Of a DNA stretch of 44,286 bases, positions 25,838-33,487 are shown piece after piece; within the stretch, counting starts at the first letter, position 1, and each line of letters opens with the position of its first letter. The position numbers and the translations under genes were made by a program. Location of the stretch: assembly GCA_019038745.1 (NCBI GenBank), contig JAHOYV010000048.1, positions 1 through 44,286 of the forward strand, written 5' to 3'. This DNA comes from Gemmatimonadales bacterium (GTDB lineage Bacteria > Krumholzibacteriota > Krumholzibacteriia > LZORAL124-64-63). The notes under the pieces are model-generated. The model ran no database searches, was not told the DNA's origin, and saw only the letters and a list, made by a program, of their open reading frames with translations.

Positions 25838-27571
25838 ATGAAAACACTGAAATTCCGATACAGCCGCCCGCTCTACTGGGGCCTCGTACTGATCCTTGTC
25901 GGCCTGGTCGCCCTTGTCATCCAGGTTTCCGCCGCCTGGTCCGCCGAGCTCACGCTGTTGGGGACCGGCATGTCCGAGGCAGGAACCTTCGCAGGCAGCG
26001 AAATCCATTCCTCTGCGCGCACGAAACAGTACGATGACAAGGTTCTATTCCGCTACCTTGACGAAGACTTCACCTCCGTCGCCGTTGCCGGCAGTTTCAA
26101 CGAATGGAGGCCGGTGGAGATGGAATTGGACCCCAAGTCCGGGGCCTGGTTCGTTACCGTCACCATGGAGCGCGGGCGCCACAGTTACCAGTTCCTTGTC
26201 GAGGAGTCGGATCAGAAGTGGGAGGCCATTGATCCATCCAACGCCCGTGCGCGCAAGGACGCAGAGCACGGTTGGGTCTCGTTGATTTCTGTTCCCCGAA
26301 AAAATCTCAAGTCTGAAATGAATCCGGAGGAGGACGAAGAATCGGGACCAACAAAAGCCCTGGTGGACATCGACTTCAACCTTGAGCGGGACCGTTTTTC
26401 AGACCGGGACGACAAGGACGTCTGGGAAAGCCACCGCCGGCGATACGTGCGCCGTGAATTGAAGTTGATGTACAGCCAACCGGGGAAGAATGCATCGTTT
26501 CAGCGCGTGGACGGTTTTTCGGTCTTCATCACTCCGAGCAGCACTTCCCAGGAGGATTTCGGCCCGGCGTTGAAAGGACTGTTTTCCTATGGGTTTCGCA
26601 GCAAGGAATGGACTCTCGGCGGCACCCTGGTTCAACCCTTGTTGGAAAACCGGCGCCTGATGGCCCTGATCTCCGGCTATTCCGGTACGGATTTCCAGGA
26701 CAACACGGGGATTGGCTGTTTCGAGAACAGCCTGGCCGGTGCTTTCTTTCGCGAGGACTTCCGCGACTACTACAAACGCGAAGGAATCACGCTGAGTTTT
26801 GTTGCCTACCCCGCCAGTTCGATGCGGCTGGAGTTGGGGTACGAATCCAGCGACTACACTTCACTTGAAACGCTTGAAACCTGGTCCTTCAGCGGGGGCG
26901 AGTTTGCAGACAACCCGGCCATCGACGAAGGCACCCTGCGCAGCTACTTCGCCAAGGCAAGGATCGGTACTAGAAACAACAATATCGTTGCTCACTGGGA
27001 ATCGGGTCGCAATAAAGAGAATGACCCCTTCGACTACTCCCTGATGAAAACCGCCTATCGTGGCCGGCTGAGTTTGAGCAAGTCCCGCTACCTGGATTTC
27101 AGGACCGTATACGCTACCGCCCTGTCGGGTGAACTGCCGATCCAGCGCCGTTTTCCCGCCGGCGGCCTGGGCACGGTACGAGGCTACTACTACCAGTCGC
27201 TCCTGACACCTGATCCTTCCCGGGCAATCTCCTCTGTGGCCAAGGGTGGCCAACGCATGCTGGTGGCCAATTTCGAGTACGCGTTTTCCTTCAACACTGA
27301 CGTCACCTGGGACTCCAGTCGCTGGGACGACGACTGGGAAGGGTTCGATGGATTCGAACACTTTGATATTGATTCGGCCTTCTTTTTCTTCTTCGACACC
27401 GGCATGGCCTGGGAGGATCGCTCCGCCGATTTCGACCTGAGCGACCTGAAATCGAGCGCGGGCATCGGTTTCCAATTCGATGACAACGGCCCCCGGTTGG
27501 ATCTCATCAAAACCATGGACGACGGCGGACACGACACCCTTTTACAAATCCGATTGGAACGGATGTTCTGA
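25838..27571 (+). CDS. Outer-membrane beta-barrel protein with N-terminal glycogen-binding-like (CBM48/AMPK-type) domain
   Basis: About 577 residues. Signal/membrane segment (YWGLVLILVGLVALVIQVSAAWSA), then a CBM48-like domain (VLFRYLDEDFTSVAVAGSFNEW ... GRHSYQFLVEE, about residues 45-130), an acidic linker, and a C-terminal Omp85/surface-antigen-like barrel ending in alternating aromatic strands; FPAGGLGTVRGYYYQSLL resembles the conserved VRGY region of Omp85 proteins, and the C terminus ends with an aromatic (ERMF), as outer-membrane barrels do. ATG 25838 (GGAG 8 bases upstream) is preferred over ATG 25796, which would lie almost at the predicted transcription start. It is followed with one base between stop and the next start by a DUF4390-like gene, so both are likely controlled by the upstream NtrYX-like pair. 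Confidence 0.75.
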   Translation: MKTLKFRYSRPLYWGLVLILVGLVALVIQVSAAWSAELTLLGTGMSEAGTFAGSEIHSSARTKQYDDKVLFRYLDEDFTSVAVAGSFNEWRPVEMELDPKSGAWFVTVTMERGRHSYQFLVEESDQKWEAIDPSNARARKDAEHGWVSLISVPRKNLKSEMNPEEDEESGPTKALVDIDFNLERDRFSDRDDKDVWESHRRRYVRRELKLMYSQPGKNASFQRVDGFSVFITPSSTSQEDFGPALKGLFSYGFRSKEWTLGGTLVQPLLENRRLMALISGYSGTDFQDNTGIGCFENSLAGAFFREDFRDYYKREGITLSFVAYPASSMRLELGYESSDYTSLETLETWSFSGGEFADNPAIDEGTLRSYFAKARIGTRNNNIVAHWESGRNKENDPFDYSLMKTAYRGRLSLSKSRYLDFRTVYATALSGELPIQRRFPAGGLGTVRGYYYQSLLTPDPSRAISSVAKGGQRMLVANFEYAFSFNTDVTWDSSRWDDDWEGFDGFEHFDIDSAFFFFFDTGMAWEDRSADFDLSDLKSSAGIGFQFDDNGPRLDLIKTMDDGGHDTLLQIRLERMF

Positions 27572-27572
27572 T

Positions 27573-28280
27573 TTGAATGCGGCCTCAACCATAACCACGA
27601 GTCGGCGGCCGGCCTCTTCAGGGCTGGCCCGGCTCGTTTGCCTGCTGTTCGTGGGTTTCCTGGTCGGACAAGATGTCGCTCCGGCAACGGCCCAATCAGA
27701 TCCAGCGCTGGAGCTCGGCCAACCTTACCAGCGCAACGGCATCCTCAGCTTCGACCTGGAACTGACCCACCTCTTCGACGACGAAACCGCTGAAGCGCTT
27801 ACTTCCGGCCTCCCGGCCACTGTGATTGTTCAATGGGGAATCTGGAGGAAACGCAAGGCCTGGTGGGACGACGAAATCGTATCCGGTTCCACCTCTTACC
27901 GGGTTTTCTACGACGTGTTGGAACAGCGTTACGATGCGTTCGACCGCACCGGCCGGCCCCTTGCCAGCAGTGACGACCTGGGGGAAATCGAACACGCCCT
28001 TTGTCGCCGCCGAGGCTTGACAACGGTACGAATCGATCGCCTCGAACCCGAGACTTCCTATGTTATCGAAGTCCTGGCCCGGCTTGAGCCACTGGATGAA
28101 CAAGATATCTCCAACCTTGAGGCCTGGGCCCGCGGCGGCCGAAGTGACAAAACCTTTCTCTCCTCCGTTTCCCGCCGCACAATCGGTTGGTTGAAAAATC
28201 TGGTTGGCCCGGGAATTCGATCAGCCTGGGCCCGATCGGAATCGTTCGTCCTGGAGGACATTTTCGAGCTGGACGAGTAG
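27573..28280 (+). CDS. DUF4390-like secreted protein
   Basis: About 235 residues with a signal peptide (LARLVCLLFVGFLVGQDVAPATA). The mature part (LSFDLELTHLFDDETAEALTSGLPATVIVQWGIWRKRKAWWDDE ... SYRVFYDVLEQRYDAFD) matches the pattern of DUF4390 proteins: a first strand, 'AL..GLP', an R-rich strand and a YxxLxxRY segment. TTG 27573 is the only sensible start: it lies one base after the stop of the barrel protein, consistent with translational coupling; the longer frame from 27480 only overlaps the previous gene. In Betaproteobacteria a DUF4390 gene sits directly before ntrY-ntrX; here the same three families are neighbours again in another order. The function of DUF4390 is unknown. Confidence 0.72.
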   Translation: MNAASTITTSRRPASSGLARLVCLLFVGFLVGQDVAPATAQSDPALELGQPYQRNGILSFDLELTHLFDDETAEALTSGLPATVIVQWGIWRKRKAWWDDEIVSGSTSYRVFYDVLEQRYDAFDRTGRPLASSDDLGEIEHALCRRRGLTTVRIDRLEPETSYVIEVLARLEPLDEQDISNLEAWARGGRSDKTFLSSVSRRTIGWLKNLVGPGIRSAWARSESFVLEDIFELDE

Positions 28281-28290
28281 GGACGGGGAA

Positions 28291-28755
28291 TCAGAGCTCG
28301 CAGATCTCCGAGAGTTCCACCTCGCAACGCAGGCCCGAATCGGAGATCCCTTTACGCAGCAGGACAGGTACTTCGGCAGCCAGAAGTTTCTCGAAATCCA
28401 CCGCCTGTGTTTCGTCGTCGAATACCGACCAGCACAGGTTGCCGATACCCTCGGTTCCACAATAGGCATGTAATTCAAGATACATCGAGTATCCCATTTC
28501 CGGGTCGTGGTAACTGTCGACCATGATATCCATGGCCAGGCAGTCTTCCGGAACGTTGTCGCCGCCCTTGGCGCGAACGGCCTTTTCCCAGAAGTCGGTT
28601 ACTTTTTGGACCAGGTACAGACGGAACTCGCCATCCTCCGTCGCGTCCCAGATTTCCTGCAGACGAGCGGGATCCGAGTGGTGGTAATCAATGGCGATCT
28701 CAGCCTTGATCTCTGCCGGGCAATTGTCTCGGAGATCCTCGAAATCCTGGTACAT
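28291..28755 (-). CDS. Hypothetical acidic cytoplasmic protein
   Basis: About 154 residues, acidic, no signal peptide or membrane segment. Sequence such as MYQDFEDLRDNCPAEIKAEI, FWEKAVRAKGGDNVPEDCL and GTEGIGNLCWSVFDDETQ is not one I recognise. ATG 28755 is chosen as start; a TTG at 28764 three codons upstream is the longer alternative, and neither has a strong Shine-Dalgarno. It converges with the DUF4390-like gene (10-base gap) and is preceded by a 39-codon ORF on the same strand. Coding is supported by even codon use and absence of a rival frame. Confidence 0.65.
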   Translation of the reverse strand: MYQDFEDLRDNCPAEIKAEIAIDYHHSDPARLQEIWDATEDGEFRLYLVQKVTDFWEKAVRAKGGDNVPEDCLAMDIMVDSYHDPEMGYSMYLELHAYCGTEGIGNLCWSVFDDETQAVDFEKLLAAEVPVLLRKGISDSGLRCEVELSEICEL

Positions 28756-28824
28756 GATCTTCAATCCCAGAAAAAGTGAACGCGTGCGGAAGCGTCAGAA
28801 ATTCCCAACCGTTGAAACCTTGTC

Positions 28825-28944
28825 CTATCGGCCGGTCCCTGTCAACTGGATCAGTTCTTCTTGCACGTCGGACACCATCGTGGTAGTCTGCCTTGGGGGA
28901 ATGATTTCAGCCAACACATCGAAGATCGCCGCTGCACCTGGCAT
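28825..28944 (-). CDS. Small 39-residue protein (candidate sORF)
   Basis: ATG 28944 is preceded by AGGAGGT six bases upstream, the best ribosome-binding site in this part of the window, and opens a 39-codon frame to TAG (28827-28825). The peptide starts MPGAAAIFDVLAEIIPPRQT and ends with an amphipathic VSDVQEELIQLTGTGR, a natural-looking composition with a helical N-terminal half. There is no competing gene on either strand. It lies 69 bases upstream of the hypothetical gene at 28755 and may be co-transcribed. No family is recognised. Confidence 0.55.
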   Translation of the reverse strand: MPGAAAIFDVLAEIIPPRQTTTMVSDVQEELIQLTGTGR

Positions 28945-29066
28945 ATGCCTACCTCCTGGTTGTGTTTTTTACTGTGCACACCCACCTGTGGCGGGTTTGC
29001 CTCAACGAAACTATCTTGTCATTTCTTAAAATTTTATCCCCCTCTCACTTTATCCGGAGGTCAGCC

Positions 29067-29534
29067 GTGAATTCGATCAAGGAATTGCTGGATGCCAAGG
29101 AATCGGACACCGTCCAAACCATCGAACCTCAGGAAACGGTACTTACGGCCGTAACCCGGATGATGGAAAACAATATCGGGGCCATACTCGTCGTCCAAGA
29201 CAAGGTCATCAAGGGGATCCTGACCGAGCGGGACTATTTGCGTTTCGTCAGTGAGCGCGGGCGTACCGCCAGGGAAACTCCCGTCAATGATCTGATGACC
29301 CAGCGCGTGGTCTATGTCACGCCGGACACTTCCATGGATGAGGCCATGGGCATCATGACCAAACAACGGGTTCGTCACCTGCCCGTGATGTACGAGGGCC
29401 GGTTGATGGGCATAGTGTCCATCGGCGACGTGGTCAAACAGATCGGCCGGAACCAGGAAACCAAGATCAGATTCCTTGAGGACTATATTGCGGACCCTTA
29501 TCCGGGACCGAATTCCAACCAGGCGAAGGGCTGA
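29067..29534 (+). CDS. CBS-pair protein
   Basis: A 155-residue stand-alone pair of CBS domains (about residues 5-65 and 75-130), with typical motifs ETVLTAVTRMMENNIGAILVV, GILTERDYLRFV, DLMTQRVVYVTPDTSMDEAMGIMT and RHLPVMYEGRLMGIVSIGDVV. CBS pairs bind adenine nucleotides and act as energy or ligand sensors; the partner here is unknown. GTG 29067 is the start because GGAGG lies 6 bases upstream; an upstream ATG at 28962 in frame has no such site. A terminator follows, so it is a single-gene unit. Confidence 0.9.
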   Translation: MNSIKELLDAKESDTVQTIEPQETVLTAVTRMMENNIGAILVVQDKVIKGILTERDYLRFVSERGRTARETPVNDLMTQRVVYVTPDTSMDEAMGIMTKQRVRHLPVMYEGRLMGIVSIGDVVKQIGRNQETKIRFLEDYIADPYPGPNSNQAKG

Positions 29535-29536
29535 TT

Positions 29537-29564
29537 TTCCAGGAGAACTTTTCCTGGAATCTTT
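29537..29564 (+). terminator. Rho-independent terminator of the CBS gene
   Basis: TTCCAGGA (29537-29544) pairs with TCCTGGAA (29552-29559) around a 7-base loop, followed by TCTTT, directly after the CBS-pair stop. Confidence 0.7.
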
Positions 29565-29667
29565 ACTAGAATTGATCCCTTGGGCTTCATGATCTAGATT
29601 TGGGCCAGCTGGAGGCTGCATGCGAGGCCTCCGTCTGCCAACACCTTTTCCAGGGGGAATACGCGCC

Positions 29668-31650
29668 ATGGCCCAGACCGTCATCGAAAAAATCGTCCAG
29701 GCTCACGCTGTCGGACTGTCCTCAAAACACGAAGTCCGCACCGGTGACTACGTTACCCTGGTCCCCGATCACGTAATGACCCACGACAACACCTCGGCCG
29801 TGATGGGCAAATTCAAGGGACTGGGTGTGTCCCGGGTGAAAAATCCCCGGCAGCCGATCTTCACTCTTGATCACAACATCCAGGACCTGGGTCCGGACAA
29901 TCAGGACAAATACAAGAAAATCGCCGAATTCGCCGCCGAGAACGGAGTGACCGCCTATCCGGCCGGCCGCGGCATCGGACATCAGATCATGATCGAAGAG
30001 GGATACGTCAAGCCCGGCGGCTTCTGCGTGGCCAGCGACAGCCACAGCAATACCTACGGCGCCCTGGGTGCATTGGGCACGCCGGTCGTGCGTACGGACG
30101 CAGCCGCGTTGTGGGCGATCGGTACCGTTTGGTGGCAGGTCCCGCGTACAATAAAGGTGAACCTGGAGGGCAGCCTACGTCCGGGAGTGACCGGCAAAGA
30201 CGTCATCATCACCCTGTGCGGTTTATATAATCAGGGCGAGGTTCTGAACGCGGTAATCGAGTTCGGCGGATCGGGCATGGCCGGATTGTCGGTCGATGAA
30301 CGCTTGACCATCGCCAACATGACCACCGAATGGGGAGCGCTGGCCGGCTGGTTCCCCGTCGACGAAGTAACCATTGCCTTCATGGAAGAGCGCCGAACCT
30401 GGCTCGAAGAGCAAGGCATCACCGACAGGATCACGGCCCAGGACATCGCTCAATGGAGGGACAATCCTCCGGTCAGCGATCATGGTGCCTGGTTTGCCGC
30501 CGAAATTTCCCTGGACCTGGGTCAGGTAACCCCCCACATCAGCGGACCGCACTCGGTTCAGATAGCCACCTCGTTGAAGGAGATGGCTGAGCGGAAGATC
30601 GCCGTCCACAAGGCCTATCTGTTGTCCTGCACCAACGGCCGCCTGGGCGACCTTGAAGCAGCGGCTGCCGTGGTCGGAGGAAGCGGAGGAGGAAAAAAAG
30701 TGGCCCCCGGGGTAGAACTCTATATCGCCGCTGCCAGCCAACCGATCCAGGACCAGGCCATCGCCAGCGGAGCCTGGGGTAAGCTGCTGGACGCCGGCGC
30801 CATTGCCCTGCCGCCCGGCTGCGGGCCCTGCATTGGACTGGGCAAGGGATTGTTGGAGGACGGCCAGGTGGGAATCTCCGCCACCAATCGTAACTTCAAA
30901 GGCCGCATGGGCAGTCGCAACGCCGAAGCCTATCTGGCCAGCCCTGCGGTCGTAGCAGCCAGCGCCTTGAACGGATACATCAGTGGGCCGGATAATCTGG
31001 AGTTGGGCGGGACTGATCCTGACCGAAATCATCAGGAGTTTTCCGCCCGGGAGCAGGATACGCCCCCCGTGGAAATCCTGGCTGGATTCCCTACTGTTCT
31101 GAAGGGCCGCGTGATTCATCTGCCGACCGACAACCTGAACACCGACGGCATCTACAGCAAGGACTACACATATCGTGAGGACATCACCAAGGAACAGATG
31201 GCCCAGGTAGTAATGGAGAACTATGACCCGGAATTCGCCGGCATGATCTCCCCGGGCGATGTGATTGTCGCCGGCTACAACTTCGGCACCGGTTCCTCGC
31301 GCGAACAAGCGGCCACTGCACTGCAGGCGGCCGGCATCCAGTTGGTCATCGCCGGCAGTTACTCGCAAACCTATCTGCGCAACGCGATCAACAACGGCTT
31401 TGTCTGCGTGGAGTGTCCCACCCTGAGCGATGCCATGCGGAGCCATTTCGCAAACGAGGGAGCCGAAGGATCGGGAGCCGCCAAGAATATATTGACCATC
31501 ATCGGCGAGGATCCGTTGGAGCTGGACTTCTCCCGTTCGACAGCAACCTGGCGGGGACAGGAGTTCCGTTTCTCTCCCTTGGGCCAACCTGTTCAGGAAC
31601 TGGTCATTGCCGGTGGCGTGGAAAACATGGTGCGGAAAAATTTGGGCTGA
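29668..31650 (+). CDS. Single-chain homoaconitase (Lys4-type) of the aconitase family
   Basis: About 660 residues: aconitase domains with the three [4Fe-4S] cysteines C321 (SCTNGRLGD), C385 and C388 (PPGCGPCIG), followed by a fused swivel domain (YNFGTGSSREQAATALQAAG). The N-terminal half (TEKIVQ-like start, DYVTLVPDHVMTHDN, YPAGRGIGHQIM, VASDSHSNTYGALGALGTPVVRTDAA, RLTIANMTTEWGAL) closely follows fungal homoaconitase Lys4 rather than AcnA, AcnB or the two-subunit LeuC/LeuD enzymes. Lys4 makes homoisocitrate in alpha-aminoadipate lysine synthesis; the true substrate here (homoaconitate, aconitate or isopropylmalate) cannot be told. ATG 29668 has AGGGGGA about 9 bases upstream; an in-frame ATG at 29620 is less likely. 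No other lysine-pathway gene is nearby. Confidence 0.85.
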   Translation: MAQTVIEKIVQAHAVGLSSKHEVRTGDYVTLVPDHVMTHDNTSAVMGKFKGLGVSRVKNPRQPIFTLDHNIQDLGPDNQDKYKKIAEFAAENGVTAYPAGRGIGHQIMIEEGYVKPGGFCVASDSHSNTYGALGALGTPVVRTDAAALWAIGTVWWQVPRTIKVNLEGSLRPGVTGKDVIITLCGLYNQGEVLNAVIEFGGSGMAGLSVDERLTIANMTTEWGALAGWFPVDEVTIAFMEERRTWLEEQGITDRITAQDIAQWRDNPPVSDHGAWFAAEISLDLGQVTPHISGPHSVQIATSLKEMAERKIAVHKAYLLSCTNGRLGDLEAAAAVVGGSGGGKKVAPGVELYIAAASQPIQDQAIASGAWGKLLDAGAIALPPGCGPCIGLGKGLLEDGQVGISATNRNFKGRMGSRNAEAYLASPAVVAASALNGYISGPDNLELGGTDPDRNHQEFSAREQDTPPVEILAGFPTVLKGRVIHLPTDNLNTDGIYSKDYTYREDITKEQMAQVVMENYDPEFAGMISPGDVIVAGYNFGTGSSREQAATALQAAGIQLVIAGSYSQTYLRNAINNGFVCVECPTLSDAMRSHFANEGAEGSGAAKNILTIIGEDPLELDFSRSTATWRGQEFRFSPLGQPVQELVIAGGVENMVRKNLG

Positions 31651-31697
31651 GAAAACTAGCGGTGACAATCGATAGAGGCCTGTATGTTTTCCAGATG

Positions 31698-31747
31698 CGG
31701 CCGAGAGGCTCCGACCCCGTCAAGATTGGGGGATCTCGGCCGTTATT
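31698..31747 (+). terminator. Terminator after the homoaconitase gene
   Basis: CGGCCGAGA (31698-31706) pairs with TCTCGGCCG (31734-31742); an inner CCCC/GGGG pair extends the structure. TTATTT follows on +. It lies between convergent genes. Confidence 0.65.
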
Positions 31748-32677
31748 TCAGATGTTGGAAAAGATTTCTTCCAGCTTGCCCAGGCTTTGCCTCAGATTCC
31801 AAACTACCTCATCCCACTCCGATTCACCCAGACCCACTACCTCCATCTCGGCCGAAAACCGGCTGTGGTGAATCTCCCGACTCAAGTCGTGGGGCTTCTC
31901 GTAGCCCACGCCCCACTCTCGGCATACGCCACGAGCCAGGGACAGTATCGCAGCTTCGGTCTTCCAGGGTTCACCCGACTGGAAATCGTGATGATGTCGC
32001 ACGGGACCGGTTATCGTCTCGGGTATATTCCACTGCTTGAGGATCAGGCCCGCCAGCTCGCAATGGTCCAGACCCACCGCCATCTGCTCCACTTCCCTGT
32101 TGGCACTATTGTGCGGCCCCGGCCCCAGAAATTTGTCCAAAACCAGCTTGCCCACATCGTGCAATAGCCCGGAGACAAAACTCTCCTCGGGGCGAAGCCC
32201 GCTCTCGGGGCAAACCTCACTCAAGATCTGAGCCGCCTGCCCAACCGCCATGGCATGGATCCAGAAGCCCCGGTCCGGGTGGTAATCGTAGTGCATCAAG
32301 TTGCTGCACATTATTCCCTGGGAACTGACGGCATAAACAATCTTCTTGAGATTATCCAAACCAATCAGAACCACGGCCTCGGGAATGGAATGAACGGAAC
32401 GTGAGCGTCCGAACAGACCGCAGTTGGCTATCTTCAACAACCGGGCAACCAGAGCCTGGTCCTTGCAGATCACCTTTTCAAAATCCTGGGCCGAATAAAA
32501 CTCCTTGCGACAAAGCTGCAGGAATTCCACGACCACTGAATTGAAACTGGGCAGGTCCTCCACGCTTTCCAGAACTTCAAAGCGAATATTGCGCCACTGA
32601 CCGGGATTCGTTGGGGACGAATTATCCGGTTCCGAATTCTCTAAAGCCGGTGGCACGGGTTTCGAAAGCGTTGTCAA
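31748..32677 (-). CDS. HDOD-domain protein
   Basis: A 309-residue protein with an HDOD domain (PSFNSVVVEFLQLC ... DQALVARLLKIANCGLFG ... SIPEAVVLIGLDNLKKIVYA) and the HD motif LLHDVGK. HDOD proteins are non-catalytic or poorly catalytic relatives of HD phosphohydrolases, linked to signal transduction and twitching or gliding motility. The start is TTG 32677: its TTGA overlaps the TGA stop of the upstream pseudopilin by 4 bases, so translation is coupled. Coupling to a pilin-like protein supports a role in surface or pilus regulation. Confidence 0.85.
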   Translation of the reverse strand: MTTLSKPVPPALENSEPDNSSPTNPGQWRNIRFEVLESVEDLPSFNSVVVEFLQLCRKEFYSAQDFEKVICKDQALVARLLKIANCGLFGRSRSVHSIPEAVVLIGLDNLKKIVYAVSSQGIMCSNLMHYDYHPDRGFWIHAMAVGQAAQILSEVCPESGLRPEESFVSGLLHDVGKLVLDKFLGPGPHNSANREVEQMAVGLDHCELAGLILKQWNIPETITGPVRHHHDFQSGEPWKTEAAILSLARGVCREWGVGYEKPHDLSREIHHSRFSAEMEVVGLGESEWDEVVWNLRQSLGKLEEIFSNI

Positions 32678-33297
32678 TTCAGGCCTCCAAGTTCCGCCTG
32701 GGCCAGAATGAAGCCGACATCGTCACCCATGAAGAGGTCTTCCGGTAATATTGTGGAATTATCAGGGATATGGCCCCCGGCCAGAGCCAGTTCCGAAGTC
32801 GACCAGGCATCAGGATCTGTCTGCAGTACGCCGTCCGGACCCGCTGAAAGAACAACAATGGAGCCATTATCATCGTTGGCCGGAGGGTCCAAAATCCAAA
32901 CGGAATAGGGTCGCTCCCAGGGATCCAGCGGAATTTCCTGCAACCAGGGCTTGGCCGCTTTGCCATCGTGGCTAGTTGGAGCCATTGTCCCGGTCCGGGA
33001 AAGAAGATCGGGGTCACTTATGGATGAGGCCAAAGTCGTCGTCGGGTCGGAAATCATAGGCGCAGTCCGGGTCAGGCAGGATAAATCCAGGCCTGATTCG
33101 GTGGATTTCGGCCACATTTCCGTATGGCGGTGATAATCTTGGATCGCCCAGGCGATGGTTTCGGCCTTTGACTCCGCGCGCGTTGACTGATCTTTTGCCA
33201 CCCCGCCTTGCAATGGAGGAAACATCAGCAAAACCCCGATACTGATCACAGCCAAGCCCATCACTAATTCGAACTTTGTAAATCCTTGATTAATCAT
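32674..33297 (-). CDS. Type IV pilin / pseudopilin-like protein
   Basis: A 207-residue protein beginning MINQGFTKFELVMGLAVISI: a short leader, prepilin cleavage site after G5, F6 and the conserved Glu at +5 (E10), then the hydrophobic helix of class III/type IV pilin-like proteins. The rest (QDYHRHTEMWPKSTESGL ... PWLQEIPLDPWERPYSVW ... VVLSAGPDGVLQTD) resembles the GspG-like major pseudopilin fold, where PLDPWG...Y and SxGxDG motifs bind calcium. ATG 33297 has GGAGA about 9 bases upstream. No secretion or pilus assembly genes are in the window; it forms a coupled pair with the HDOD gene. Confidence 0.82.
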   Translation of the reverse strand: MINQGFTKFELVMGLAVISIGVLLMFPPLQGGVAKDQSTRAESKAETIAWAIQDYHRHTEMWPKSTESGLDLSCLTRTAPMISDPTTTLASSISDPDLLSRTGTMAPTSHDGKAAKPWLQEIPLDPWERPYSVWILDPPANDDNGSIVVLSAGPDGVLQTDPDAWSTSELALAGGHIPDNSTILPEDLFMGDDVGFILAQAELGGLN

Positions 33298-33487
33298 TGT
33301 TTACATGTCTCCACTTATAATTGACCAAGCCAAATAGTCCAGATTGGACCTGGGTTTTACGCCTGAAGGGAATTCAACGGGCCATGATTGCAACACTTAT
33401 TCCAGAAGCATTGAAAGGGTATTGTTATCTGTAAAAAGGAGGATATTTTGCGAACAAGGCGCTTCATTTGCGCTTCGAGGTGCTTGT

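Noticed and set aside
30223..31668. 481-codon minus-strand ORF opposite the homoaconitase gene
   Set aside because: Composition of an antisense shadow; the + strand frame encodes an unmistakable enzyme.
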